In this document: positions 23,837 to 34,244 of the stretch, one piece after another | How the letters are laid out: the number at the start of each line of letters is the position of its first letter | Position numbering within the stretch: position 1 is the stretch's first letter | Source of the DNA: Azohydromonas lata NBRC 102462 | Lineage (GTDB): Bacteria > Pseudomonadota > Gammaproteobacteria > Burkholderiales > Burkholderiaceae_C | Assembly: GCF_001571085.1 (NCBI RefSeq) | Contig: NZ_BCTC01000040.1 | Span: forward strand, 1 to 53,425 | Direction: 5' to 3' | Length of the DNA stretch: 53,425 nt | The notes under the pieces: model-generated | Databases searched by the model: none | Told to the model about the DNA's origin: nothing | The model's input: the letters and a program-made list of their open reading frames with translations, nothing else | Program-made: the position numbers and the translations under genes

Positions 23837-24541
23837 TCAGGAGCGCAGCGGGCCGCCGGGGCGGTCGCTGGACTTGAGGATGTCGAGCAGGCGCCGGGCG
23901 GCGTCCTGCTCGGCGGTACGGCGGGAGCGGCCTTCGCCGGGCTCGGCCAGGCCCAGGGCGGGCACGGCGCATTCGACCTCGAAGGTCTGGGCATGCGCCT
24001 GGCCGCGCGTGGCCACGATGCGGTAGACGGGCACGGCCAGGCGGCGCGCCTGCAGCCATTCCTGCAGCTCGGTCTTGGGGTCCTTGCTCCAGCCGTCCAT
24101 CTCGGTGGAGGCGATGACCTCGCCGAAGAGGCGGCGCACCAGGGCCTGCGCGGGCTCGAAGCCGCCGTCCAGGAAGGCGGCGCCCAGGATGGCCTCCAGC
24201 GCGTCGGCCAGGATGGAGGGGCGCTGCGCGCCGCCGCCGCGGGCTTCGCCCTCGGACAGGCGCAGCACCTCCGGCAGGCCCAACTGCAGCGCCACGCGGT
24301 GCAGGCTGTCCTCGCGCACGAGGTGGGCGCGCACGCGGGTGAGGTCGCCCTCGTCCGAGCCGCTGAAGCGCTCGTACAGCAGCGCGGAGATGGTGATGCT
24401 CAGGACGGCATCGCCCAGGAATTCGAGCCGCTCGTTGTGGTCGGCGCCAAAGCTGCGGTGCGTGAGTGCGCGCTGCAGCAGCCGGGGCTGCGCGAAGCGG
24501 TAGCCCAGGCGTTGCTGCAGTGCATCGATTCGGTGGTCCAT
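23837..24541 (-). CDS. rnc: Ribonuclease III
   Basis: 234 aa. The RNase III catalytic motif ERLEFLGDAVL and the second metal-binding segment DALEAILGAAFLDGG are present, followed by a double-stranded RNA-binding domain (DPKTELQEWLQARR, VECAVPALGLAEPGEGRSRR, TAEQDAARRLL). The enzyme cuts dsRNA in rRNA precursors and mRNAs. The ATG at 24541 is preferred over an upstream ATG because MDHRIDALQQRLGYRF is the normal N-terminus. It is in operon with era, as in most proteobacteria. Confidence 0.96.
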   Translation of the reverse strand: MDHRIDALQQRLGYRFAQPRLLQRALTHRSFGADHNERLEFLGDAVLSITISALLYERFSGSDEGDLTRVRAHLVREDSLHRVALQLGLPEVLRLSEGEARGGGAQRPSILADALEAILGAAFLDGGFEPAQALVRRLFGEVIASTEMDGWSKDPKTELQEWLQARRLAVPVYRIVATRGQAHAQTFEVECAVPALGLAEPGEGRSRRTAEQDAARRLLDILKSSDRPGGPLRS

Positions 24542-24572
24542 AGGCTTGAATGTGCGGGCAAGTGGCGCGCCT

Positions 24573-25031
24573 TCAACGCGAGCGGCCGTGGTACTTGATG
24601 AGCAGGTACACAGGGTGCACGAGCTCGATCTGCTTGTCGTAGGCAAAGCGGATGACGAGGTGGTCGCCGTCGCGCCGTATGTCCAGATCATCGCCGCGCA
24701 GCACGGAAATTTCCGGGTTGGCGGCGCGCTGCTTGTCAAAGTCGGCACGAATGTCGGCCGGATTGAGGCTGGTGCCCACCAGTTTCTCCACCGCGCGGCG
24801 CACCGCGTAGTACTGGTTCACCGAAGGCAGCACCCGCAGCGCCGCCAGCACCAGCGCGACCAGCAGCACGGCCCACAGCAGCAGCGTGATCAGCGACAGC
24901 CCGCGCTGCGGGCGAAGGCTGGGGGAAAAACTGCGGGAGAAGCTGCGGGGAAAAACGGACGGCCCCCTGGGGCGCGCGCCGCCCTGCCCGCGCCCCCAGG
25001 GCTGCGGTTGGGCGGCACGCGGCGGCTTCAA
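24573..25031 (-). CDS. DUF4845 family membrane protein
   Basis: 152 aa with a TTG start at 25031 that overlaps the lepB stop (TTGA); no in-frame ATG is available near this position. A Pro/Arg-rich N-terminus precedes QRGLSLITLLLWAVLLVALV, a pilin-like single membrane helix, and then a short periplasmic domain (PSVNQYYAVRRAVEKLVG, RFAYDKQIELVHPVYLLIKY). DUF4845 genes lie between lepB and rnc in many beta- and gammaproteobacteria; their role is unknown. The start is the least certain part: a start closer to QRG is possible at a non-standard codon. Confidence 0.8.
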   Translation of the reverse strand: MKPPRAAQPQPWGRGQGGARPRGPSVFPRSFSRSFSPSLRPQRGLSLITLLLWAVLLVALVLAALRVLPSVNQYYAVRRAVEKLVGTSLNPADIRADFDKQRAANPEISVLRGDDLDIRRDGDHLVIRFAYDKQIELVHPVYLLIKYHGRSR

Positions 25032-25993
25032 TGGAAGGCGCCTATGCGGCTGAGGTTGCCGAAGTTCATCCACACGAAGAAGGCGCGGCCGACGATGTTC
25101 TCGTCCGGGACGAAGCCCCAGTAGCGGGAGTCCTGCGAGTTGTCGCGGTTGTCGCCCATCACGAAGTAGTGGCCGGCGGGCACCTTGCAGCTCACGCCTT
25201 CGGCGCTGTAGCGGCAGGCCGAGCTGTTGGGGAAGGCGTGGTTGCCGGGAATGAAGGCGGGGCGCTCGCGGTCGATGAGGATGCGGTGCTCCACCTCGCC
25301 GAGCTTCTCGCTGTACTGCTGCGCGTAGCGCAGGCTGTCTTCGTCGTAGAAGTCCGGCAGTTGCGAGGTGGGCACGGGCTGGCCGTTGATGGTGAGCTGC
25401 TTGTTGAGGTAGCTCACCTCGTCGCCGGGCAAGCCCACGACGCGCTTGATGTAGTCCACGCGCGGGTCCACGGGGTAGCGGAAGACGATGACGTCGCCGC
25501 GCGCGGGCTCGTGGTTGGAAACGACCTTCTTGTTGAGCACCGGCAGCCGCACGCCGTAGTGGTACTTGTTGACCAGGATGAGGTCGCCCACCAGCAGCGT
25601 CGGGATCATGGAGCCCGACGGGATCTTGAAGGGCTCGAACAGGAAGCTGCGCAGGAAGAAGACGGCGACGATGACGGGGAAGAGCCCGGCCGTCCAGTCC
25701 AGCCACCAAGGTTGCGCCAGCACCTTGCGGCGGGCCTCGGTGACGTCGCCGTCCACCTTCTCGATGCCCATCTTGGCCAGCTCGGCGCGGCGCGAGGCGT
25801 CCTGCGCCTCCAGCTGCGCCGCGGCGGCTTCGCGCGCCGGGCGGAAGCGCAGCCGCTCGGCCAGCCAGTAGACCATGGTCACCAGCGTGAGGATGAACAG
25901 CAGCAGGGCGAAGTTGCCCATCCAGTAGCCCATGAACCAGCCGCCGAGATAGACGATCAGGGCCCCATACAGAACCGCGGTAATAGAGCTCAT
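25028..25993 (-). CDS. lepB: LepB, signal peptidase I
   Basis: 321 aa. Two N-terminal membrane segments (about residues 4-20 and 28-43), a basic cytoplasmic loop, and a third hydrophobic stretch (103-115) are followed by the catalytic domain. The Ser/Lys dyad is Ser128 in PSGSMIPTL and Lys183 in YIKRVVGLPGD; GDNRDNSQDSRYWGFVP is the final conserved box. The enzyme removes signal peptides from exported proteins at the periplasmic face. It follows lepA by 8 bases. Confidence 0.96.
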   Translation of the reverse strand: MSSITAVLYGALIVYLGGWFMGYWMGNFALLLFILTLVTMVYWLAERLRFRPAREAAAAQLEAQDASRRAELAKMGIEKVDGDVTEARRKVLAQPWWLDWTAGLFPVIVAVFFLRSFLFEPFKIPSGSMIPTLLVGDLILVNKYHYGVRLPVLNKKVVSNHEPARGDVIVFRYPVDPRVDYIKRVVGLPGDEVSYLNKQLTINGQPVPTSQLPDFYDEDSLRYAQQYSEKLGEVEHRILIDRERPAFIPGNHAFPNSSACRYSAEGVSCKVPAGHYFVMGDNRDNSQDSRYWGFVPDENIVGRAFFVWMNFGNLSRIGAFH

Positions 25994-26001
25994 TCGTTGT
26001 G

Positions 26002-27810
<1,809 letters not shown>

Positions 27811-27947
27811 GCGAGCGGAATGCGAGGGGCCGAAGCCTTTGGGCGGCGTCAATCGCGGCCGCCGCGCAGTCGGCGCAGCATCGCCGCGGATCGGCCCGGC
27901 GACACGCCGCCGCGCGGGCGGCCTGTCGGGGTCAGGGGTCGGGGGTC

Positions 27948-27981
27948 AAAAAAAAGGCACGTCGAAACGGTGACGCGCCTT
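27948..27981 (-). terminator. Intrinsic terminator / attenuator-like hairpin in the lepA leader
   Basis: On the minus strand AAGGCGCGTC pairs with GACGTGCCTT (27972-27981 with 27954-27963, one G-U pair) around an eight-base loop and is followed by eight Ts (27955-27948). It lies about 140 bases upstream of lepA and downstream of the candidate -10 at 28018-28023, so it is not simply the end of the rpoE-mucD transcript, which has its own terminator at 28257-28293. Confidence 0.7.
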
Positions 27982-28017
27982 CCAACAAAACGTATGGCAA
28001 CTGCTTGTTGGGCCTTC

Positions 28018-28023
28018 ATTGTA
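28018..28023 (-). promoter_or_regulatory. Candidate -10 box for lepA operon or a short RNA
   Basis: TACAAT on the minus strand at 28023-28018. The -35 region at 17 bases (CTGGCC) is weak, so this is only a possible promoter. Transcription would start near 28011, just ahead of the hairpin at 27948-27981. Confidence 0.3.
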
Positions 28024-28256
28024 GCCAAAAGCCCCCCGCCGGCCAGCCTCAAACCGTCACCGCAACAAGTCTTGAGGGCTTCTCCGGCAGTAATTTTCAA
28101 CAGTTTATCCACATGCCTGCGGCGTCTCGGGCCTTGCACGGCAAGCCCTTGGCATCGCCCGGGCAAGCCGCCCCGGGAGCGGGCCGGCGCCGGCGGCCGG
28201 CCGGCGCTGTCGGGGCCCGCAGACGCCCCAGTGCGACCCTCGGATATTGCGCATCA

Positions 28257-28293
28257 CGAAAAGACCCGGCGCCCCAGTGGGGCGCCGGGTCTT
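28257..28293 (-). terminator. Intrinsic terminator of the rpoE-mucD transcript
   Basis: Perfect 15-base stem (28261-28275 with 28279-28293) around an AGT loop. On the minus strand the stem ends CCGGGTCTT and continues TTCG, giving a short T-run. It lies 22 bases after the mucD stop. Confidence 0.85.
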
Positions 28294-28315
28294 GCGGAGC
28301 GTGCCGGGCGGCCGC

Positions 28316-29821
28316 TCAGCGGGCGCTGGCGCCGGGCCGGATGATGAGGAAGTTGGACTGCTCGCCGCGCCGCACCAGCACGGAGATGGGCTTGGAGCGG
28401 TCGGCCTTGTCCACCAGGGCGCTGAACTGGCGGGCGCTGGTGATCTCGACGTTGTCCATGGCGAGGATGACGTCGCCCTCGCGCAGCCCAGCGCGGGCGG
28501 CGGCGCCGTCCGCGTTTTCCACACGCACGCCGCCGCGCACCTTGAGATCGCGGCGCTGGGCATCGCTGAGGTCGGACACCGACAGGCCGATGGGCGTGGC
28601 GCTGGTGGCGCGCGGGGCGCTTTCGGCCTGCGCGGCGCGGCGCGGCTTCTCCGGCTCGATCTCGGCCACCGTCACCGCCAGGTCGCGGTAGCCGCCGCGG
28701 CGGAACACCTGCAGCGTGGTGCGCGTGCCGGGCTTGGTGTTGCCGATGACGCGCGGCAGCTCGCCGGAGCGCTCCACGGTGCGGCCGTCCACCTTGGTGA
28801 TGATGTCGCCGGCCTCTATGCCGGCCTTGTCCGCCGGGCTGCCGGCCTCGACGTTCTGCACCAGCGCGCCCACGGGCTTGCCCAGGCCTATGGACTCGGC
28901 CACCTCCTTGGTCACCGGCGCGATCTGCACGCCGATGCGCCCGCGCACGACGCGGCCGTTGGTGCGCAACTGGTCGGCCACGCGCATGGCCTCGTCGATG
29001 GGAATCGCGAACGAGATGCCCATGAAGCCGCCGGAGCGGCTGTAGATCTGCGAGTTGATGCCCACCACCTCGCCGCGCATGTTCAGCAGCGGGCCGCCGG
29101 AGTTGCCGGGGTTGATGGCGACGTCGGTCTGTATGAAGGGCAGGTAGTCGCCCGTGTCGCGCTGCTTGGCGCTGACGATGCCGGCGGTGACGGTGTTGTC
29201 CAGGCCGAAGGGCGAGCCGATGGCCACCACCCATTCGCCCACGCGCAGCCGGCCCACGTCGCCGATGCGCACGAAGGGCAGCCCAGTGGCGTCGATCTTG
29301 ACCACGGCCACGTCGGTGCGGGTGTCGGCGCCGACGATGCGGGCCTTGAGCTCGCGCTTGTCGGTAAGGGTGACGATGACCTCGTCGGCGCCTTCCACCA
29401 CGTGGGCGTTGGTCATGACGTAGCCGTCGGCGCTGAGGATGAAGCCCGAGCCCACGCCGCGCTGCTGGGGCTCGTCGCCGCTACCGCCGTTGCCGGGCGG
29501 GCCGCGGCGCGGGTCGGGCCGGCCGGGCATGGGAATGCCGAAGCGGCGGAAGAACTCCTCCAGGCTTTCGTCCATTTCCGGCGTGCCGCGGCCGTTGCCG
29601 GCGCGCGCGCGCTCCAGGGTGCGGATGTTGACCACCGCGGGGCCGACGCGGTCCACGAGCTCGGTGAAGTCCGGCAGCACCTGCGCCTGCGCCGGCGCTT
29701 GGGCCGGACCTTGTTGGGCGCGCGCGGGCGCGGCCACGGCCACGCCCAAGCTCACGGCGGCCAGCGAGGCCAGCGCGACCCGGCGGGCCTGGTGGCCCAG
29801 CAATACGCCATCAACTCGCAT
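28316..29821 (-). CDS. mucD: MucD/DegP-type periplasmic serine protease (HtrA family)
   Basis: 501 aa. A signal peptide (MRVDGVLLGHQARRVALASL, cleavage after PARA, about residue 35) leads to a trypsin-like domain with triad His140 (TNAHVV), Asp170 (RTDVAVVK) and Ser241 (GNSGGPL), then two PDZ domains (GIEAGDIITKVDGR and GLREGDVILAMDNVE). HtrA proteases degrade or refold damaged envelope proteins. As last gene of rpoE-rseA-rseB-mucD it fits the algU-mucA-mucB-mucD arrangement, so it is probably part of the sigma-E response it helps to control. The linker between the first helix and protease domain is Gly/Pro/Arg-rich. Confidence 0.93.
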   Translation of the reverse strand: MRVDGVLLGHQARRVALASLAAVSLGVAVAAPARAQQGPAQAPAQAQVLPDFTELVDRVGPAVVNIRTLERARAGNGRGTPEMDESLEEFFRRFGIPMPGRPDPRRGPPGNGGSGDEPQQRGVGSGFILSADGYVMTNAHVVEGADEVIVTLTDKRELKARIVGADTRTDVAVVKIDATGLPFVRIGDVGRLRVGEWVVAIGSPFGLDNTVTAGIVSAKQRDTGDYLPFIQTDVAINPGNSGGPLLNMRGEVVGINSQIYSRSGGFMGISFAIPIDEAMRVADQLRTNGRVVRGRIGVQIAPVTKEVAESIGLGKPVGALVQNVEAGSPADKAGIEAGDIITKVDGRTVERSGELPRVIGNTKPGTRTTLQVFRRGGYRDLAVTVAEIEPEKPRRAAQAESAPRATSATPIGLSVSDLSDAQRRDLKVRGGVRVENADGAAARAGLREGDVILAMDNVEITSARQFSALVDKADRSKPISVLVRRGEQSNFLIIRPGASAR

Positions 29822-29848
29822 GAAAATCCCTTGTGTGTTGAAGTGGTT

Positions 29849-30844
29849 TTACTTGGGGCCTTCCGGCCGGCGCACCAGCCCGGCCGCGAATTTCTGCAGT
29901 GTGGCCATGGGCACCTCGCCCACGACGGTGATCCACCAGGCGCCCTGGCGCTGCATCAGGGTATGGGTGGCGCCTATGGCGGTCTGCATGGGGCGCTGGT
30001 GCTCGCCGCGGTAGGGCTCAATGAACAGCGACACGTGCGTGAGCCCATCGGCATAGACGGTCTGCAGCGTTTCGCCGGCACCGCCCTCCTCGCCCGCGTC
30101 GTTGAGCACGCGCTTGACGCAACTGCGCTGCTCGAAGCCGGGCACCTCCGGCGCGCTCCAGCCTTCGGCCTCCAGCCGCGTGCGCGCCAGCGAGGTGCGC
30201 TGCACGCGGTAGCCCTCCAGCTTGCGCATGGGGCGCAGCACGCTCTCGGCCTGCGGCTTGACGCCCAGGGTGAGCTCGCTGAAGGCGGCGCTCTCCAGCA
30301 CGCGGCCATCGGGGGCGATGAGGTCCACGCGCAGCGGCAGCGAGCTGTTGCTCTCCATCCACATGCGTTGGGCAAAGCGCAAGGCGTCGCGCGGCTGCAG
30401 CAAATACACGTCGGCCTCGTGGCCGGCGACGCGATCCTGCCCCTGCGGGCGCAGCTCGTAACGCTCGAAGACACGCTCGTCCGGCCGCGCGCGCATGAGC
30501 ACGGGCATGGTGGTGCCGGGCTCGCGCTGTTCGATCACGGCCACGCGGCGGTCAGCCCACAGGGTGAGCACCACGTCGTCATGGCGGAAGACGCGGCGCA
30601 TCTGGCCGTCCAGCATCTCCATGCGCTCGTACTGGTGGCCGTTGTCGCCGAAGTGCGCCACGCGCGAGCTGCTGGCCGTACCGCCCACGCTGTGCACCAG
30701 CGTGCCCTGGAAATTGCGGTGCTGCGCCGCCTCGCGCAGCCGCTGCAGCCACGCGGCGTTGTCCGACGACGCCGCCCACAGCGGCGGCGCGAACAAAGCC
30801 AGTGCCGGCCACACCACCGCATGCACCCACTCCCGTCTGCGCAT
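29849..30844 (-). CDS. rseB: RseB/MucB, periplasmic sigma-E regulator
   Basis: 331 aa from the ATG at 30844, 14 bases after rseA. A signal peptide (WVHAVVWPALALFAPPLWAA) precedes the MucB/RseB domain: WLQRLREAAQHRNFQGTLVH, FRYELRP-like ERYELRPQGQDRVAGHEADVY, LPLRVDLIAPDGRVLE, and a second domain near the C-terminus (VYADGLTHVSLFIEP, WWITVVGEVP). RseB binds the periplasmic part of RseA and shields it from cleavage until lipid or lipopolysaccharide signals release it. The in-frame codons before 30844 overlap rseA. Confidence 0.92.
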   Translation of the reverse strand: MRRREWVHAVVWPALALFAPPLWAASSDNAAWLQRLREAAQHRNFQGTLVHSVGGTASSSRVAHFGDNGHQYERMEMLDGQMRRVFRHDDVVLTLWADRRVAVIEQREPGTTMPVLMRARPDERVFERYELRPQGQDRVAGHEADVYLLQPRDALRFAQRMWMESNSSLPLRVDLIAPDGRVLESAAFSELTLGVKPQAESVLRPMRKLEGYRVQRTSLARTRLEAEGWSAPEVPGFEQRSCVKRVLNDAGEEGGAGETLQTVYADGLTHVSLFIEPYRGEHQRPMQTAIGATHTLMQRQGAWWITVVGEVPMATLQKFAAGLVRRPEGPK

Positions 30845-30858
30845 CGTCACGATCGGGT

Positions 30859-31509
30859 TCAGCGCTGGGCGGCGGCGTTGTGCACCGCCACCACCGGCGT
30901 GGCGAAGCTGCTGCCCCACTGCTTGTGCGCGGAGAGATAGCGGTCCAGCCGTGCGTCGCGCAGCAGCCGGTCATCGGCCTGGACCACGGGCGTGGCCTCC
31001 GGCGCACCGGCCACCGGCAGCGTGGTGCCGACCAGCGCCTGCGGCGCACGCGGCGCCTGGGCCACCACCGCGCCGCCGCCGGGCGGCGGCAGCACGGCGT
31101 CCTGCAGCCGCGTGGCCACCAGCACGCCGCCCACGGCCATGGCGCCGGCGGCCACGGCCGAAGCGGCCCAGGCCCGGCGCGGCAGTCGCCAGCGGCGCTG
31201 TCCGCTCGGCGCGGCGGCGGCCACCGCCACGGGTTGAGGCGCCAGCAGCACGGGCTCGTCGGCCAGGCGCTCGCGCAGCCGCGACAGGAAAGCCGCGTCG
31301 TGCGCGGGGCGCTGCGCCAGGTCCTGCGAGCGCATCACGTCGCCTATGAGGTGGTAGCTGTGCCAGGCGGCGCGCAGCCGCGCGTCACCACGGCAGGCGT
31401 CGGCCAGCCGGGCGGCGGCCGCGGAGTCGAGCTCACCGTCCATCAGCGCCGACAGCGCCTGCTCGGGTTGCGATGGGTCGTGCCGGTCATCTGGCATTGG
31501 GCGCTCCAT
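30859..31509 (-). CDS. rseA: RseA/MucA, anti-sigma-E factor
   Basis: 216 aa. The cytoplasmic anti-sigma domain (EQALSALMDGELDSAAAARL, AWHSYHLIGDVMRSQ) binds sigma-E; a single membrane helix at about 114-133 (WAASAVAAGAMAVGGVLVAT) leads to a short periplasmic tail. Regulated cleavage of this protein frees sigma-E. The ATG at 31509 has GGAG 8 bases upstream; the ATG at 31497 is an alternative. It starts 16 bases after the rpoE stop. Confidence 0.92.
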   Translation of the reverse strand: MERPMPDDRHDPSQPEQALSALMDGELDSAAAARLADACRGDARLRAAWHSYHLIGDVMRSQDLAQRPAHDAAFLSRLRERLADEPVLLAPQPVAVAAAAPSGQRRWRLPRRAWAASAVAAGAMAVGGVLVATRLQDAVLPPPGGGAVVAQAPRAPQALVGTTLPVAGAPEATPVVQADDRLLRDARLDRYLSAHKQWGSSFATPVVAVHNAAAQR

Positions 31510-31525
31510 GCTTGTGCTCCAAGCC

Positions 31526-32134
31526 CTACCAGCGTTCGTCGCCGCGCGTGCCCAGCAAGGGGCGCAGGCGCTGCGCAATGGCCTCACGCGCGCGGAAAAT
31601 GCGCGAGCGCACGGTGCCGATGGGGCAATTCATTACTTCCGCGATCTCTTCGTAACTCAGCCCCTCGATCTCCCGCAGCGTGATGGCCTGGCGCAGGTCT
31701 TCCGACAGGGCATCGATCGCAGCGTTGACCGTGGCGGCCACTTCCTTGCTGGCCAAAACCGCCTCTGGGGTCTCGCCGTCGCTTAGTTCGTTCTCGACGC
31801 GGGAAGTTTCCTCGCCGTCGTCCGACTGGTGCGCGTAGGCCGCCTCGGGGACCAGCGGATCGCGCTTGAGCTCCACCAGCGCCTTCTTGGCCGTGTTGAC
31901 GGCGATGCGGTAGAGCCAGGTGTAGAAGGCGCTTTCGCCGCGGAACTGCGGCAGCGCACGGTAGGCGCGGATGAAGGTTTCCTGCGCGATGTCGGCCACA
32001 AGGTCGACGTCGCGCACCATGCGGCCTATGAGGCGCTCCACGCGGCGCTGGTACTTGATGACCAGCAGCTCGAAGGCGCGCTGATCCCCGCGCTTGACGC
32101 GTTCGACCAGCAGGGCATCGGCTTCGGCGCTCAT
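31526..32134 (-). CDS. rpoE: RpoE/AlgU, extracytoplasmic stress sigma factor
   Basis: 202 aa. ECF sigma-70 region 2 (FELLVIKYQRRVERLIGRMV, VADIAQETFIRAYRALPQF) and region 4 (LREIEGLSYEEIAEVMNCPI, GTVRSRIFRAREAIAQRL) are clear. It directs transcription of envelope stress genes and is held by RseA. The ATG at 32134 is the conserved start. It lies 7 bases after the small membrane-protein gene, in the same run as the fab genes, so basal supply may come from the fatty-acid operon. Confidence 0.95.
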   Translation of the reverse strand: MSAEADALLVERVKRGDQRAFELLVIKYQRRVERLIGRMVRDVDLVADIAQETFIRAYRALPQFRGESAFYTWLYRIAVNTAKKALVELKRDPLVPEAAYAHQSDDGEETSRVENELSDGETPEAVLASKEVAATVNAAIDALSEDLRQAITLREIEGLSYEEIAEVMNCPIGTVRSRIFRAREAIAQRLRPLLGTRGDERW

Positions 32135-32141
32135 GGGGGCG

Positions 32142-32615
32142 TCAATCGTGGTGCGGCGCTTGGGCCGCGGGTTCGGTGGTCGGGGGAGCATGCAGCGCGC
32201 AGCGCAGCGCATGCCAGTGGGGGGCGTGGCGTGATTGCGACAGTGCCAGCCAGCACGCGCCGCGGGCGGGCGGCGCGGGCAGCGGCGTGAAGCGCAACAG
32301 CAGCCACACTCCCAGATCCAGCATGAGTTGTACCTTGCCCGGGCAGGGCTGGGCGGCGCCGTGCGGGCAGAGCCACCACTGCGCGCCGTCCCAGGCCAGG
32401 GCGCGCCCGGCGGGCGCGGCGCGGCGCCAGGGCAGGACCAGCGCCGGCAACGCGGCCAGCGCCGCGGCCCCGAACGCCTGCAGCGGCGGCACCTTCAGCC
32501 ACAGCGCCAGCCAGGCCGCGGGTACAGCCACCGCCACGGCGCACAAAAGGCAAAGGCCGACACGCCAGGGCGTGTCGGCCTCCAGGGTCAGGTGAACGGC
32601 CGGGGCCGTGTGCAT
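32142..32615 (-). CDS. Small membrane protein, YgfX/CptA-like
   Basis: 157 aa with two adjacent membrane helices (about residues 18-41 and 45-63), then a soluble tail with WDGAQWWLCPHG and VQLMLDLGVWLLLRFTP. This two-helix plus W-rich tail layout resembles YgfX/toxCptA proteins, but the similarity is loose and I do not assign a function. A protein of this type lies between fabF and rpoE in related Comamonadaceae as far as I recall. Spacing is 30 bases from fabF and 7 to rpoE, so it is co-transcribed with both. Confidence 0.7.
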   Translation of the reverse strand: MHTAPAVHLTLEADTPWRVGLCLLCAVAVAVPAAWLALWLKVPPLQAFGAAALAALPALVLPWRRAAPAGRALAWDGAQWWLCPHGAAQPCPGKVQLMLDLGVWLLLRFTPLPAPPARGACWLALSQSRHAPHWHALRCALHAPPTTEPAAQAPHHD

Positions 32616-32645
32616 TCAGCGGCGGCGTCGGACGCGGCAGGCGCG

Positions 32646-33890
32646 TCAAACGCGCTTGAACACCAGCGTGCCGTTGGTGCCGCCGAAGCCGAAGTTGTTT
32701 TTCACCGCCACGTCGATCTTCATCTCCCGCGCCGTGTTGGCGCAGTAGTCCAGGTCGCACTCCGGGTCCTGGTTGATGATGTTGATCGTCGGGGGCGACA
32801 CCTGGTGATGCAGCGCCAGCACGGTGAACAGCGACTCCACGCCGCCGGCACCACCGAGCAGGTGGCCAGTCATGGACTTGGTGGAGTTCACAACCAGTTT
32901 CCCGGCGTGGTCACCAAAGGCCAGCTTGATGGCGTTGGTTTCGTTGAGGTCACCCAGCGGCGTGGACGTGCCGTGCGCATTGAGGTACTGCACCTCGTCG
33001 GCATTGACGCCGGCGTCGCGCAGCGCCGCGCGCATGGAGCGCTTTGGGCCATCCACGTTGGGCGCGGTCATGTGGAAGGCGTCCGCGCCCATGCCGAAGC
33101 CGATGAGCTCGGCGTAGATCTTGGCGCCGCGCTTCTTGGCGTGTTCGTACTCTTCGAGCACCAGCACGCCGGCGCCCTCGCCCAGCACGAAGCCGTCGCG
33201 ATCCTTGTCCCAGGGCCGCGAGGCGGTCTTGGGGTCGTCGTTGCGCGTGGACAGCGCGCGCGCCGCGGCAAAGCCGCCCACGCCCAGCGGCGAGACGGTG
33301 CTCTCGGCGCCGCCGGCCACCATCACGTCGGCTGCGTCAAGCTGGATCTGCCGCGCGGCTTCGCCAATGCAGTGCAGGCCCGTGGTGCAGGCGGTGACGA
33401 CGGCCAGGTTGGGACCCGTGAATCCGAAGCGGATGGACACGTGGCCCGAGATCATGTTGATGATCGACGACGGAACGAAGAACGGCGAGATGCGGCGTGC
33501 GCCGCGGGCCCGGTATTCGTCCTGGGTCTGCTCGATCAGGGGCAGGCCGCCGATGCCCGACCCCACGATCACGCCGATGCGCTCGGCGCTTTCCTCGGTG
33601 AGCTCGCTGCCGGTGGGCAAGCCGGCGTCTTGCACGGCCTGAATGGACGCTGCCATCCCGTAATGGATGAACGTGTCCATGTGGCGAGCTTCCTTGCCGG
33701 GGATGTACTCCTCCACATTGAAGCCGCGCACCTCGCCGGCGAAGCGACAGGACAGCCCCGACGCGTCGAACTTCGTGATGTGGTCAATACCCGACTGGCC
33801 GGCGAGCAAGTTGGCCCAACCTTCGGCCACCGAGTTGCCGACCGGGCTGATCAACCCCAGCCCGGTAATGACGACGCGACGACGGCTCAT
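32646..33890 (-). CDS. fabF: FabF, beta-ketoacyl-ACP synthase II
   Basis: 414 aa, full length. The Cys-His-His triad is present: Cys168 in [13 protein letters not shown], the His of [11 protein letters not shown], and the His of [24 protein letters not shown] is also typical. FabF elongates acyl-ACP chains by condensing malonyl-ACP, including the temperature-sensitive unsaturated C16 to C18 step. It follows acpP by 7 bases. Confidence 0.97.
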   Translation of the reverse strand: MSRRRVVITGLGLISPVGNSVAEGWANLLAGQSGIDHITKFDASGLSCRFAGEVRGFNVEEYIPGKEARHMDTFIHYGMAASIQAVQDAGLPTGSELTEESAERIGVIVGSGIGGLPLIEQTQDEYRARGARRISPFFVPSSIINMISGHVSIRFGFTGPNLAVVTACTTGLHCIGEAARQIQLDAADVMVAGGAESTVSPLGVGGFAAARALSTRNDDPKTASRPWDKDRDGFVLGEGAGVLVLEEYEHAKKRGAKIYAELIGFGMGADAFHMTAPNVDGPKRSMRAALRDAGVNADEVQYLNAHGTSTPLGDLNETNAIKLAFGDHAGKLVVNSTKSMTGHLLGGAGGVESLFTVLALHHQVSPPTINIINQDPECDLDYCANTAREMKIDVAVKNNFGFGGTNGTLVFKRV

Positions 33891-33897
33891 GCTCCGT

Positions 33898-34176
<279 letters not shown>

Positions 34177-34244
34177 CTACGCGTCCGAGGGGGAGACCCC
34201 TTGACGCCCCGGTGGGCCAACTCGGTGCTACTTCTCAGGGCATC

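Larger units (their letters stand above)
27811..28256. promoter_or_regulatory. lepA upstream region
   Basis: About 445 bases without a supported gene. It contains the hairpin and -10 described above, a perfect DnaA-box sequence TTATCCACA at 28105-28113 in an AT-rich patch, and a G-rich stretch with repeated GGGGTC units (27927-27947). Open frames over it show no protein features. Confidence 0.4.

Noticed and set aside
27927-27950. GGGGTC-type repeats near lepA and a similar stretch at 51664-51685
   Set aside because: Both stretches have two to three GGGTC units, but they are short, imperfect and without symmetry; too little to call a repeat family.
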